From positions 17,614-79,613 of the forward strand of contig MNCI01030432.1 in the NCBI GenBank assembly GCA_015680685.1: a stretch of DNA of 62,000 bases, given 5' to 3'. Position 1 is the stretch's first letter, and the number at the start of each line of letters is the position of its first letter. Origin of the DNA: Gnetum montanum (lineage: Eukaryota; Streptophyta; Gnetopsida; Gnetales; Gnetaceae). The notes under the pieces are model-generated. The model saw only the letters and a program-made list of their open reading frames with translations. It did not search any database and was not told the origin of the DNA. The translations under genes were made by a program, and so were the position numbers. Shown piece after piece: positions 33,344 to 44,935 of the stretch.

Positions 33344-33660
33344 TGTTAGATCGAACTCTTGTAGGATTACTAGCCATCATATAATACGGGGGCATACCAT
33401 TGGCTTATTCATGAGGAACCAAATTGCACTATGATCAGTGTATGAATACTTTGTATCCCAATACATAGTGTCTAAATTTCTCTAGTGCAAACACTACAAC
33501 CATTAATTCTTTTTCTGTAGTAGTGTAGTTAAGTTGTGCACCAGCTATACTTCTACTTGCATAGTGGATGTAATAAGGACGTTTTTGATTATCTAATTGT
33601 GTAAGTACCACTCCTAAGGCATAGTTGGATGCATCAGTCATGACATGGAATGGTCTGGAC
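33300..33660 (-). pseudogene. RNase H of the Athila-type element
   Basis: Reads MTDASNYALGVVLTQ (first catalytic Asp, about 33595-33641), HYASRSIAGAQLNYTTTEKELMVVVFALEKF (split over 33485-33560, with the catalytic Glu in TEKEL), then after a frame change TENVVVDHLSRL (about 33290-33325) with the final Asp. It joins the integrase directly. Confidence 0.8.
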
Positions 33661-34560
33661 TAGTCAGGAGCTTGTAGAATGGGTGTTTCTACTAGCTTCT
33701 GCTTCAGAATTTGGAAAGCTAGTTCGCATTCCCTGGTCCATTTGAAGGGTACGTCCTTTTTCGTTAGCTCTACCAATGGTTTGACAATCTTTGAAAAGTT
33801 CTCTATGAATCTCCTATAGTAGCCAGTGTGTCCAAGGAATGACCAAATGTCTTTGACAGTTTTCGGTTGATGAGTAATTCTTTGGATGACCTTGACTTTC
33901 TCAGGATCTACCTCTATCCCTGCATGTGAAATTTTATGCCCAAGTACCACACCTTCTTGGACCATTAAATGGCTTTTCTACCAGTTGAGCCTTAGATTAG
34001 TCTCTACACATCTTTTCAACACTTGCTCTAACTAGTCCAAGGCTTGATCAAAGCTTGCTCCTTAAGTCGAGAAGTCATTCATAAAGACTTCCACACCATT
34101 TCCTATCTGCTGTTGGAATATGCTTAGAACTAAGTGTTGAAACATGGTAGGGGAATTACACAAGCCAAATAGAATTTGTTTGTATGCAAATGTTCCCCAA
34201 GGACTAGTGAACAACTATTGGCTTGGTCTTCTATGGCTATTTGTATTTGGTTGTATTCGCTATAGCCATCTAGGAAACTATAATAGCAATGCCCTGTGAT
34301 TGTGTCTAAGACATGGTCAACCAATGGTAACAGAAAGTGATCCTTGAATGTTGCCATGTCTAGTAGCCTAAAATCTATACACACCCTCCATTTGCCTCTG
34401 TTTCTAGGCATGATTACTAAGGGGCTAACCCATTCGCTATCAGCAATGGAGTATATGAACCCAACCTTTAGAAGGTATTCGATTTCTTCTTTTACTACTT
34501 ACTTCAACTTTGGGTTCAATTGCCGTTGTGGTTGTTTTTGAGGCTTCATGAAGGAGTCAA
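33661..34560 (-). pseudogene. reverse transcriptase of the Athila-type element
   Basis: In transcript order: GKWRVCIDFRLLD (about 34355-34395), PLVDHVLDTITGH, YSFLDGYSEYNQIQIAIEDQ (about 34230-34290), a frameshift near 34205, the GTFAY / CN region, then the catalytic box VFMNDF at about 34078-34095 where the family has two Asp. The catalytic Asp-to-Asn change is a single G-to-A. The thumb and connection (33660-33965) carry GHKISHAGIEVDPEKVKVI and the FLGHTGYYRRFI motif. It is enzymatically dead as it stands. Confidence 0.82.
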
Positions 34561-35100
34561 TGTAAATTCTATGCTGGCATATCCTAGGATCAATTCCAGT
34601 TAATTCTGGATATGACTAGGTGAAGGCTTTTGACCACTTTTTTATCACCTTTAGCAGACTCTCTTTTTGTTGTTGAGCAAGTCTTACGTTGATGATTACC
34701 AATTTTCCATTCTTAAGGAATGTGTATTCCATATTGGTGGGCAATGGTTTTATCTCTAGGGGCTCTTGTTTAAATTTCTTAGGAATTTCCATCTTCCCCT
34801 AGTTGATGTTTTCTAAGTTAGGACTGGGAAGTTGGCAGTGGACTTACTCTAATGCATCAATGCTATCTATATAAGCACAAGTTAAACCCTCAGTTAGTTC
34901 CATGCATAGAAGTGAGCTGCTTTCTTGATTAGCTATCAGCCACTGGGTGTCTTCTTATCTTGTGGTTGCTGCATGTAGGCACATTTGTATGTTGATCATT
35001 TGTCACATTGATTGCATGCAGGCAATGTTAAACTTTGCACAACCCATGATCTTTGCATGCAATTGCACCCTATGTCACTGTATGCGATGCATGGAACCTT
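34561..35100 (-). pseudogene. pol linker between protease and RT
   Basis: Minus-strand frames with stops. The part just before RT resembles the usual QHRI...VKEEIEYLL lead-in. No separate domain. Confidence 0.4.
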
Positions 35101-35688
35101 CTACTTCTCGATCTTTCCAAAAGTGTTTTCCTTAGATATTTCTAGGGAAAGATTGCATATACCTAGGCACGCATTGATAGTGCTTAGCCATGCCCTTCCC
35201 ATTATGATTGGGAAGTCCCCCTCACTGTTATTCACTTGGATCACCAGGAAGTTAGTTGGATATGACCACCCACAAACAGTGGTAACAATGTTCTTCACTA
35301 ATCCCAAGGGAACAGTGATGGACTGGTTAGCCAACTCTAAATGGATATTGCTCTTTTTTAATGAAGGCAGGTTCAAGGCCTTATACATTTCTTGGGATAT
35401 TAGGTTAACACCAGAACTTGAATCTAAAAGAGCTTTGCATGGCTTATTCCTAGAAATTTGTAGACATATTATGGGACTCCTAGGATCAAAGAATTTCTTG
35501 GAAAGGTGGCCAGCCTTGATCCAATTAGTAATGGCATGTGTTAACATGACCGTATGCATTGAATGCGGTGTTAAGTTCGAAGGGGGCTCTGAAGCTTTAG
35601 TTGATACGAAGGCATCCAAAGACTCAACCACTTGGGGTTGCAAGGGCTTGGTTGGACTGTTGGTTTTGAAGAAAGATCTTTTCTTCAT
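35101..35688 (-). pseudogene. retropepsin-type protease of the Athila-type element
   Basis: An open 195-codon frame. The active-site loop reads ALLDSSSGVNLISQEMY at about 35390-35440; the catalytic Asp is present but the Gly two residues on is Ser, a single G-to-A change. The flap-to-end signature FPIIMGRAWLSTINACL is at about 35165-35215. The N-terminal part (MKKRSFFKTNSP start) is a linker. The plus-strand 226-codon frame over the same bases is a shadow. Confidence 0.8.
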
Positions 35689-35699
35689 ATGATCGTTAG

Positions 35700-36266
35700 A
35701 ACCAATAGTATGTTGAGGATTAATAGCCCTTGTGGCATTGCGTTGTTGTGGCTAAGCAGGGAGTTTACCTTACATTGCTGGAGTAGGTGGTAATGGAGCT
35801 ATTGGTGGGAGATACACAGTCGGATTGGAAGGATAGTATACTTATGGAATATTGCCCCTAGGAGAGGGAGTCCTATAGTACTCGCAGGCTTGGTAGTGGT
35901 GTTGGGGAGTAACGTGACCAATAGAGTCATGTGGAGAGATTGGATGCTGCACGTAGTATCCATATGGGTCAAGTTACTGGTAAGGATATTGTTGCCTTGG
36001 TGGTGGCATTCCCCATGATTGTGGATGTTGCCACTGTTGATGTTGCTCAATTGGTTGTGGTGGAGTTCCACTTGGATAATACATTAAAGGTTGGTGGAAC
36101 TACCTTGGGGATAAGGTAACCGTCGGGATGTTTGCCATTTTTTTAAACATGGATTAAATGCATACACCCCATATTCCTGTAAATGTGAGATTACAGGGCA
36201 ACATCCCTTAGGATGGTAGTATTGACAAATCTCACATCCACTATCATCATCTATATCTGAGTCCAC
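35700..36266 (-). pseudogene. gag C-terminus: knuckle-like motif and Pro/Gln/Tyr-rich linker
   Basis: At about 36200-36240 the minus strand reads GCEICQYYHPKGCCP, a Cys-x2-Cys-x3-His-x3-Cys pattern, one residue shorter per interval than the canonical retroviral zinc knuckle. It is followed by a His/Gln/Pro/Tyr-rich stretch with repeated GTPPQP, QHPQSW and GHVTPQHHY-like segments. This may be a compressed or degraded nucleic-acid-binding tail of gag. Confidence 0.45.
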
Positions 36267-36373
36267 AACTTCTTCAATAATAGCAACTTTTCCCTTACCC
36301 TTATTACGTGCATTTTCTGCTTCTCTCTTTTTTCTTTTGTCATGATCATTACCTTGCTCCCTAGACTCCTCTA

Positions 36374-37140
36374 CTACTTGAACACAGTTTGAAACCTACT
36401 ATCCAGGGAGTCCCACATTTGGTCTACCTTTGCTGATACTTTTGATGCTAACTTTTGGATAGGCAAGGTTTTCCTATTCACCATCTCTTCGAGTTGTGAC
36501 TCTTCCTCATCCTCACAAAATCTTACTCCCTTCTTTCGGAAGGAGGGATCTTGATTATATTCTTCCACACTCACTCTTTTTCGTAGCTCTCCTTCTTCCT
36601 TAGCTACTTGCTCCAATAGCCTGTGAATTTGATGGGAAATAAGCTCAAATAACCTCCCTTGGGCATACGTCCCAAGGGTTCTTCTTGTTTCATGCCTAAG
36701 CCCATCTACGAGATGACGTCGTTAATCACACTGCAAATAACCATGGCCAAGACAAAGATATAATAGTGCATAATAGCAGCCCATGGTAGCATCCAAGGGT
36801 TCATGACTTCCTTGTTTCCATCCTTGGATTTACTTTCGCAAGTTGGACACTCGAGAGTATGTTTGGTACTTATCATTGAACAATTCTAACATCGTACTTC
36901 ACCTATGAATGGATTCTAGTTCTAAGGACCGATACCAGATTTTAGCCTCTTTTATTAGTATCCATGGGAACAACTTAAGTTTTTGCCACTTGTTTTCTAT
37001 GTTTTGCAAGGCACACACATCGTCAAATGCTTGTAAGTGATTTTGAGGATCAGCGTTATATCCCCCTTCAAATCATGGGATGTTATGCATGTCTAACCTC
37101 TTGATCCTACTATCTTTTTGGTGCCTTGTTGGAACTCTCA
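36374..37140 (-). pseudogene. gag capsid-like domain of the Athila-type element
   Basis: Reads GGYNADPQNHLQAFDDVC (about 37020-37075), KLFPWILIKEAKIWYRSL (about 36920-36975), MLELFNDKYQTYSR and HLVDGLRHETRRTLG (about 36670-36725), the standard Retrotrans_gag layout. It then gives an acidic/basic coiled tail (36374-36616). Several TGA and TAA stops interrupt it. Confidence 0.7.
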
Positions 37141-37966
37141 CAGCCTCAGTAATATCCAGCATGCTTCATGTGGCAAGTAGGGGTTCATCTTGATCATCTT
37201 GTTCGTAGCGTCTATGGTGCCTACATGTTTCCCTACTCTCCCTTCTTCTATGGTGTGATTCCCTAGAGTGCCCTCATCCCTTATCTTGGTTGTCTCATCT
37301 GTGACTTCCACTTTGTTTGCCCTTATTCTCATGATCTATTTCTTTATGGCTACATCCAAACATGGAAGGAGAGGGTGAAGGAGACGATGAAAGTGAAGAA
37401 GAAGGAGAACCGCCCCCATGACGGTGTCTAATACCTTCTCTTCGGTGGTCTCTGCCTCGATCGCAATTGTGATCAGAATGCCCACCTTTGTGATGGGTCT
37501 TTGTTCCTTTTTTGGACATTTTGTGTCCATTGGTATCAGCACTTGGGTTGTGAATGGTGGAATGAAGGTTTTGATACACAACCCCTTGGCCAAAGTCAAG
37601 GGGAGGACCATCGGGCCGTGGGTGACTACCTGAGGTAGGTTCATCATCCTTAATTTCACTTAAAATGTAGGTGGCATCCTTAGACCATTTTCCCTTCAAG
37701 GATTTATGGTGTTTCTCCTATTGATAATCCCTTTGATGTTGCACTTCAGTAGGACAATAGTCTCTTGAATCATAGTCCTGCGCAATGTACTCAGCGTGTA
37801 AGTGTTGCATGCCTATTCGCGTGAGAGCACAAAGAAGCATATTTGGGACTAAACGGTCGGGAGGTAACACTATGTTACCTTCTAAGTCATGCCAACACAG
37901 ATGTTCATCTTGGTGGGGAATAAAGGTGAAGTCGGGTACATATTCATCGGGATGAACATATACCAC
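37141..37966 (-). pseudogene. N-terminal part of gag, Athila-type element
   Basis: Begins with MVYVHPDEYVPDFTF at 37966. A His/Gly/Lys/Asp-rich stretch with HHKGGHSDHNCDRGRDHRR and a Ser/Pro run (SPSSSLSSSPSPSPS) lies at about 37350-37500. It is low-complexity, charged and unstructured, without a recognised domain. Confidence 0.5.
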
Positions 37967-38189
37967 ATGAAACTGTTAAGGAATTGGCGGATCAATGTCA
38001 TGTGTATCTTGCTGCCGATTGTTTCTTATGTTAGTCCTAGGTGGTGAAGTGCTTTTGTGCGAAGAAGAAGACATTTTGTCTTGTTCAGTGTACAATGTAC
38101 TATTATATTTTTTTAATCAACCCTAAGGGTTCGTTCCAATGATGTAAATGATTTCCTAAGTTCTACTTAGCACACAAACAACTAAGTCC
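37967..38189 (-). other. untranslated leader of the Athila-type element
   Basis: Short region between primer site and the first gag frame. No features beyond AT-richness. Confidence 0.4.
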
Positions 38190-38205
38190 TTAGCAATGGC
38201 GCCAA
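38190..38205 (-). other. primer-binding site, tRNA-Asp type
   Basis: On the minus strand, directly after the LTR, the sequence is TTGGCGCCATTGCTAA. Apart from one G-to-A and one C-to-T this matches TGGCGCCGTTGCC, the complement of the plant tRNA-Asp 3' end used by Athila elements. Confidence 0.75.
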
Positions 38206-39058
38206 TGATGAGCGGCGAGGTACCCCTATGCTCAACCATAAGAATACGAGCATTTCACGCACGATCTGATTAAATTCCAAGGACTAAGTGGCTATGTGCC
38301 TTTGTGGAACAATAATGGGTTGATTAATCGTTGTCTTCCCAAACTTACTTGTATGTCACGGTTGTATGATTAAGTAAGCTTGAGGCATATGATTTTTATG
38401 GCTTTTATGTGTTTTATATCCTACACTAATAAGGAGGGGAGAGAGAAATAACTAAGTAACTAGTCTAATTTGACTATTCATTAACTAAGTTCTAAGTACT
38501 CCTAACACTAGTATCCATTCCCACTTGCCATACACATCCTGAACCGGTGCAATGCTGTTGGGATTACCAAACGCTAATCGTTACCGGGTTACCAAGCGCT
38601 ACACACATGTTTGAAGTGGTCGTACTGAGTGTATTTAACTAAGAGAGTTGTAAGGTGAGAGAAATTATTAATTAACTAGGAAAGCATTAAATAATAATTA
38701 ATACTAATTTATCTAATAGTTTGCTACAAGGTTTATCATAAAGTTTGTCTTTATTGTCGTACACAAAGTGTGCTCAGGTACACAATGCTTGAATAAAGAT
38801 CTGTTCACTCTCCGACTGCTACTATGGGCATGCAAAACTAATTCTAACTCCTATTGCGGGCACGCAAAAATAATTCTAACTCTGGAGGGAAAAAATGGCA
38901 AGATTTTGGCTAAGGGACTAACTTCTAACTGTGGAAACTAAGGGCGCTGCCTCTTATTTATAGTCAAGGAGACAGGTCGTGATATCAGGTATCCGATATC
39001 GGGTATCCGATATCGCATGGTTGATCCAATATCATGTACATGATATCACAGTTCATCA
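38206..39058 (-). repeat. 5' LTR of the Athila-type element
   Basis: An 853-bp partner of 29078-29899, with TATA box at 38955-38962 (minus strand). It has small internal duplications not in the other copy: a second CTCCTATTGCGGGCACGCAAAA-like unit near 38850-38875 and an extra GATATC unit near 38990. Confidence 0.9.
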
Positions 39059-39316
39059 GCAACTTTCCTCAAGCATGACCTCTTCTAAATCTTATAGCTT
39101 CCAAGAGAAATAAATTTCTTTTATTAGAGCTTGATATTCATTAGAACAATCGCTAATCAAAGGATGATCTTTGCTTTTCATCCATGTACAAATTTCAATG
39201 ATTGGTTGATCACATGTAGAGGCTAAGAGCTTCATTGATACACTTCTTTTTAGGTATTCGGGTGCTTCATCCTTGGCTTGATTTACCTTCTTATTTGTAG
39301 CTCTTTGGTAGACCAC
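39059..39316 (-). pseudogene. upstream half of the unrecognised ORF split by the Athila element
   Basis: Open minus-strand frame starting MVYQRATNKKVNQAKDEAPE at 39316, through ICTWMKSKDHPLISDCSNEY, ending in KEIYFSWKL before a TAG near 39093. Acidic residues then lead to the insertion point. Together with 28832-29077 it looks like one coding region. The family is not recognised. Confidence 0.4.
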
Positions 39317-41200
39317 ATTTATCTCATTTAGCTAATGAACCTTGTAGGTTTTGGTGATTAAGTATATTCTCTTAGGAGCTTCAAGAATATCATGTTACTC
39401 TTTATACCTCTTGACCATGTCTTTTTAGATGACCTACATTATTGAATTGCCAAACAATAAATTTTAAAGAAAAACCCTTCTTACGCTTGTAGTCATGTCT
39501 TAATGGATTTTTTCACATTTATCTTCTCACTTCTAAGATTGCAAGATATGGAGCTATGAACTTGGGATGCTTAAAAGCCTATCCCTCAAATCTTGCTATC
39601 AAAATTTGAGTACAGTAGGCATGTAGTAAAGAGCTCCATGACATTTTCTCCTTATTTTGTTAATGTTTTACTAATGTATCCTTGGTGGAAAGGCTCTTAA
39701 AATTAATTTTAATAAATGAAGATATATACAATTCATTATAAATTCTAAGGCCTAAGCATGAAAGTAGCTCTTTCTATATATGATTGGGAAAAAATCATAG
39801 TAGGGATCCTCAAGTTAAGCCTATGCTAAGATGCATAACTAATAAAAATTAAGGCTATTATTTTAGGCTTAGAAATTTTACTTAATAAATAATCCATTTA
39901 AAAGAAGCACAAATTTAGCTGAGCTTCATATTTTTGAATCTTTACTTATCTATTTTGTAATATCTTATTCATATACTATACATGGAAGAAATTCTTTTTA
40001 TCTTCTAGTGCTACATAGACCCAAACATGATAATTAGAAACCATATTTATTTCATATCTTGAACAAAAATTTAAAGCCAAAATGAAAATTCTATGTGGGA
40101 ACCTAAGATTTGTAACTTTGGAGATGATGTTTCAGTATTCTCAAACTTTTTCATGGTTTTCCAACAAGAACTTAAAGACTTTTTCCATTTCTAGATGAGT
40201 CTAAAACTTGCCACTAAGCATCTCCTTGTTATACTAGTGGGCTTTCACCTTTGTTATATCAAGATCTATTAGGTCATAGAGCTTATATGCCTTTTTGATG
40301 TTGATTTCAATGTAGTGGTCTATATTTCCTTTGAAACAAAGTTTATCCTTCTCTCAGAAATAGTTTCAACTATTAAGTGGTTAATGATGTCCCTTATAAT
40401 ATTCAACTTAGGCTTGAAACCAAGCTTATGAAGGTGTATCTTCTCATAGATTTCTTGCCAATCTTTCATTGCTTCTACAACTTGAAGCTTTATCTTTTCT
40501 ATTAAATAATGGTTTTCATTAAATTTGAACAAGTATTTTTCTTATACTTTTAATTCTAAGCACTAAACATTAATCTACTATCTAAGCTAATATATGTTTA
40601 ACTTGAAATGTTGTAGGTAGTTTGAGAAGTTTAAAGTATTAATGTCTTGGAGCTTTTGAGGCAATTCTTCCTTCTTCTTATAAGATATTTTGGACTAGAA
40701 TTCAAAGAATTTTGATAAAGCCTTACTTCATGCTTGTGGTATGGCTTTGTTTGCTAATGGCCCTATCATTCAAAACCCTAAATAGCTTATTAATAAATAC
40801 TTGAAGCTTCATTTTTAATTTTCTCACTTGGGAACAGGTTGTTTGAATCAGCTTTTGACACATGTCATCAAATTTAATTTCACTGAGCTGCTCTATCATC
40901 ACTATTTAATAACCATAGGCTTAGTATGAAATACTTAGCTCACCTTTCATTACTCTAGCTCTTATTCTTCTCTTAAGAGTGATTGAATTGATGAAACATA
41001 CAAGTAGAATTACTTTGCAGAAATACTTTTTGGTTCTACTAACAAGCTTTATTAATTTTTTCATTCTACTAATCTTGACATGGCAATTGAAAATCAAATA
41101 GCTACATGAAACTGCTCTCTTTCTTCTAACACTAGTTTGGCTACTTTTTGGTTTTATAGAATCTTTGCTAATGTGACTCTTCATTAATCTTTAATATTTC
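39317..41200 (-). pseudogene. degenerate minus-strand coding region, unrecognised
   Basis: Several minus-strand segments read as protein with scattered stops: VEAMKDWQEIYEKIHLHKLGF and ERRINFVSKEI (40320-40532, parts separate), then, before a stop, EMEKVFKFLLENHEKV (about 40150-40200) and RFPHRIFILALNFCSRYEIN (about 40050-40110). A basic Lys/Arg/Ser frame is at 40921-41184. The composition suggests a former long protein upstream of the split ORF, perhaps the gag or an accessory ORF of an older element, but no motif decides it. Confidence 0.35.
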
Positions 41201-41269
41201 TTTATTTGTGATCTATTAAGTTAGATATAGGTACATATTCAACCCATTATTTGTAGTGTGTCTTATGTT

Positions 41270-42460
41270 TGATTTCTTGAGTTAGAGGTCCTTCACACTT
41301 GATATAGCTTGTAGAGCTAAATCATACAATTGCTTTTTAGTTCTATGAGCTTCTTCCTTTAAGTTCAAGTTAACATGGTAGAAGAACTTTGTGGATAACT
41401 CATAGAACTAATTTGTAGAACCACTTTTTGGTTCGACATGCTCTTATTCTATCTTGAGCTTACATGGCTTTTAAGTTCTATTTAAATTCTTAAAAATATT
41501 TTTCATATGATAAACTTAGCTGAATTGTATTAAAATTATAATTTTCCATGTGTAGAATAATTTGTAGTAGTCTTCATATCTAAGCTTTATATCTTTGGTG
41601 CTTACATGGATTGTAGAACCATTTTAGAGCTTACTTATAGAACCAATTTTTAGTTCTACAAAATTGTTCTAATCAAGAATAACGTGAAAGAATGATTCTT
41701 AAGCTCCTTTGTAGAACTAATTTTTGGTTCTACAAATTATGTAATATTCCTTAGCTCCTCAATCTTCATTTTTCTAATTCTTAACATGCTAAGCTAGATT
41801 AAAAAATTTAATAAGCATGTGCATAATTGTGTTCATAATCTCTTGTAGGTCTAACATAAAGTTCTTAGTTCTGACATATATTGTAAAACCATTTTAGTTC
41901 TTATTTATATTTTGATTTTACAAACCTATTGTTCACCAGTGTTGATATGGTAGATTTTCTCTAGAGTTTCTTTGTAGAATTTATTTTTGGTTGTATGAGA
42001 TCATTGACCTTTCAAAGATGAAATGGATGAATAAAAAATAAGCCAACTTTTAGAATTAACTTTTGATTTTATGAACCGTGCTTTATTTAGTAGAGCTAAT
42101 ATGGTAGAATAAAAAATAAGCTTTCTTGTAAACCCATTTTTTATTATATGAACTAAGATTCTTTCTTTTCATGCTTTATGATGATTATGTGTCTTGTAGC
42201 ATTATTTTTCTACTTCTTTGTAGAATCAATTTTTGGTTCTACAAAGTCATATTGTATAAAAGTTGATGTGGGTTGTAGAACTATTTCGGGGCTTACTAAT
42301 AGAACCAAATTTTAGTTCGATGAACTATTTTACTTGGTCTTGTCTAAATGCCTCTACAAAAAATTTTGATTTTATAGAACTGAAGATGAGCTTATTTGTA
42401 GAGCTGAATTTTGATTTTACAATCTTTGCACTCTATCTTAAGTGTTAATGTGATAGAACC
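41270..42460. repeat. array of hairpin-bearing repeats, left part
   Basis: Irregular tandem units of about 110-130 bp. The most regular part of each reads GATGTGGRTTGTAGAAC, then ATTTT-GAGCTTACT, then TAGAACCAATTTTTRGTTCTA. The GTAGAAC/GTTCTAC arms form perfect 7-bp inverted repeats around a 9-nt T-rich loop, best seen at 41711-41733 and 42220-42242. About ten imperfect units are visible. The array continues at 43490-43593 and, after the chromovirus insertion, at 56463-57060. Confidence 0.7.
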
Positions 42461-43485
42461 ATGATGAGCTAGCCAAAATGCTAATGCTATATTACTTTCA
42501 TTATAGGAATGCACCTTGTTTGCGATTAACCCCGCGAGTTGTATCCATGGAGGAACAGTTAAAAGTCAAAGAAATTATCAAGATAAAAAATAATTAAATT
42601 TAATCCCAATGAAATCCCAAACTTATGACTACCACCTAGAAGCTAAATCATAAATTCTCACCCTAACTTCTAACTTAATTTCAAGAATGAAATTCAAAGA
42701 TTAAATTAGCTTTGAAGACATTAAATATAAAATATGATTTTTGAGGAGCATAAGGGAGATATTACCCAATATGTGATACTACCTTGTTGTCTTCATGGTG
42801 TAGCAACCTCAATAGCTTGCCAATGGACTCCAATCATTAGTAGTTGTTGCAAGGTTCAATTAGCTTCTTTGAGAATTCTTTGAGAAAATAGGAAAATTAC
42901 TTTAAATTGATGTGGGTTCTTTTTGGGGTATGAATTCTCTCTTTATCTGAGTAAGGAGGTTCGTTTTATACTTGAAGGGCTCACAACTTAATTTGTGAGA
43001 AATGATTATGTGGACATATCAATTAACATTGCTAGAATTGATGTGGATCCTACCTATTATTGGGGTAATCTTCACTTATGAATCTACATATCATCTATGA
43101 TGTCTTTTTGCTTATTAACTTTTCAATGCATATTGCAACCATGGTCTAGATTGATATCTCTATTCTAGTTAAGGTTCTGAATCACCCTGACTCTAATGAT
43201 ATTAATCCTTATCACAATCACTATAGGTATCAATAAGATTTCAATTGATCCTTGTGATGAAAATTAATACCTCTATCATCGAAGTCCATCGAAGTTTTCT
43301 ATCTAAATCGACATCTTATTGATCCAAGTCATAACTGTTATATCCTACAAAACATAACTTCTAAAAATATAATTAGTACTTATTGTGTACCATCGTAGAG
43401 ATCGATGTACTTCGATATAGTATTATAATAAGAAAATTAAGAAGTTAAAAAAAATTCATTAAAACTAATTGGGGGATTATTGAAC
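42461..43485. other. no recognisable feature
   Basis: Unique-looking AT-rich sequence within the hairpin-repeat region. No coding domain or boundary signal seen. Confidence 0.35.
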
Positions 43486-43593
43486 CACTTTCGAACTAAC
43501 TTATAGAACTACTTTTGGGTTCTACGAGCTATGCATTCCATCCTTAAATGATGACGTGCCTTTCTTATATAACCAACTTGTTGAATCACTTTT
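43486..43593. repeat. hairpin repeat interrupted by the chromovirus
   Basis: Contains CTATAGAACTACTTTTGGGTTCTACG and ends at GTTGAATCACTTTT, directly before the LTR. The sequence resumes at 56463 with CTTCTTGATTCTACAAAAC, so the insertion went into the loop of one hairpin. The last five bases, ctttt, and 56463-56467, cttct, are the putative target duplication with one transition. Confidence 0.65.
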
Positions 43594-44704
43594 TGAAGCA
43601 AGTTCATTGCACAATTAAATCATCTTCAATGCAATAAATCTAGATATTATGCAAAGACAAATTTATTTGCTAAGAAAAATTAAGAAACTAGCTATCTTCA
43701 ATTAAATTATTCAAATATTACAATAAGGTTCACACAACCCACAAGAATCCAAAAGCCTATTACACTCAAACGATATTACAAAGCATGAGGCTCTATAATC
43801 ATAGAATGGTTGTTGTCAATGTAAGACACAACTAAGAGAAATATCTACCACAACCTAGAACTAAGATCTCAACTCACAAGTGAGATACAAGTGAATAGAA
43901 CACATAGATCAAGACATCACAAGTTGGTCTTGGAGCTGCAATCACCTAATGCAGTCACCCAATCTTTCTTGCATGGTTCACATTGCATACAAGCTTTACT
44001 CTCCTCTCATGGATGAAGGAATACATAATTATAAAGATCCAAAACCCTAGGAAGATTTCTATTTTCCTTCCTAGATGTTTTCCACATAGATATGGAGTCT
44101 TTTGGATGTTTCCCAATTTATACGCTACATCAAAGCTTTTCTTCTTCGCCAACATAAACATCTCTTATTTCATGTAGACATCTCGTGTAAGAGCTTTGTT
44201 CTTAGGAGAGATGTTTGCTATTTTTGGAAGATGTCTTCTTTGGATTGTATACATCTACACTTCATGGGAGACATCTCTGAGGAGATGCCTATCTTTCTAA
44301 GAAGATGTCTTCTATGAAAGGCCTACCGTTAGGAGAGATGTCTACTATTCTTGGTAGATGTCTCCTTTGAAGTTAAGACATCTCTACTTTAGGGAAGACA
44401 TCTATCTCTATGGGGAGACATCTATCTTGAGGGTGCCAAAAATAAAAATATTTTTTTTGATGTCAAGATCCTTTGAATGTCTTCCAAAAATTCCCCATAG
44501 ACCTTGGAACCTCCTAAACTCAACAAGATAAGCCAAAAACACCTCCAAACATGCCAAAACATCCAAGAATCTTCATCAAAAAAATGAACACAAAAATACA
44601 AAAAAAAATGAGAGACACACATCCAATTCTTCTCCAAGTGTGAAACTTGAAAAAATAACTTGTAGGAGTAGCATAAGGAAATTGGAAGAGGTGTTTCTAT
44701 ACCA
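43594..44704 (-). repeat. 3' LTR of the chromovirus
   Basis: Direct repeat of 55334-56462. On the minus strand it starts TGGTATAGAAACACC and ends TTGCTTCA. A TATA-like CTTTATAATTATGTAT lies at about 44019-44035. Between about 44155 and 44430, upstream of it, the octamer AGACATCT or its complement AGATGTCT occurs about nine times. Confidence 0.88.
44150..44430 (-). promoter_or_regulatory. AGACATCT/AGATGTCT motif array in U3
   Basis: About nine exact copies in both orientations within 280 bp, several extended to GGAGACATCT or AGATGTCTCC, which include the TGTCTC/GAGACA core known from auxin response elements. The right LTR has the matching array at about 55910-56170. Confidence 0.5.
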
Positions 44705-44719
44705 GCTCTCCCACCCTTC
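44705..44719 (-). other. polypurine tract of the chromovirus
   Basis: On the minus strand GAAGGGTGGGAGAGC abuts the 3' LTR, the expected plus-strand primer. Confidence 0.65.
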
Positions 44720-44759
44720 AAGAAGTGAACTCATGTTAACAAGGGAGTAGGGGAAGAAG

Positions 44760-44935
44760 TGATCCCCCACTCAATAAGTTTGGTCTCATGGACCCATACA
44801 ACATCATTAGTGGATTGATCCTTCTAATGGATCAAATATTCATTCCTCTTGACTCCTTGAGTGCTAAAAGTTTCCCTCTTCTTGAGTATGATTGCCTTCT
44901 TTTCTAGTGAAGGCTTAGACTAATCAATAGCCCCA
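44760..44935 (-). pseudogene. chromodomain remnant at the integrase C-terminus
   Basis: The minus strand reads AIILKKRETFSTQGVKRNEY, then LIH, a TAG, KDQSTNDVVWVHETKLIEW. The spacing matches a retrotransposon chromodomain: Ile-Leu-x-x-Arg start, a Tyr-Leu-Ile beta strand, an aromatic position now a TAG stop, and the Trp-x-x-x-x-x-Leu end. Chromodomains target such integrases to modified histones. The TAG is at the conserved Trp of the aromatic cage region. Confidence 0.65.

Larger units (their letters stand above)
29078..39058 (-). mobile_element. Ty3/gypsy LTR retrotransposon, Athila type, 10 kb
   Basis: Flanked by LTRs of 822 and 853 bp that begin TGATGA and end TCATCA on the plus strand, so each LTR has perfect 6-bp terminal inverted repeats. 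The putative target duplication is gcaat (29073-29077) and gcaac (39059-39063), one transition apart. A tRNA-Asp type primer site lies next to the right LTR, which sets the orientation. On the minus strand the order is gag, protease, RT, RNase H, integrase, then about 1.9 kb without a recognised domain before the 3' LTR. RT, RNase H and integrase motifs, tRNA-Asp priming and the long 3' region fit Athila. It is decayed but less so than the Tat element. Confidence 0.85.

Noticed and set aside
35012-35692. 226-codon plus-strand frame, one of the longest in the window
   Set aside because: It is the antisense shadow of the Athila-type protease, whose minus-strand frame has clear family motifs.
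41270-42460. CRISPR-like array because of regularly recurring palindromic words
   Set aside because: Units are imperfect, have no constant spacer length, and the context is plant repeat DNA without cas genes. It is a degenerate satellite.
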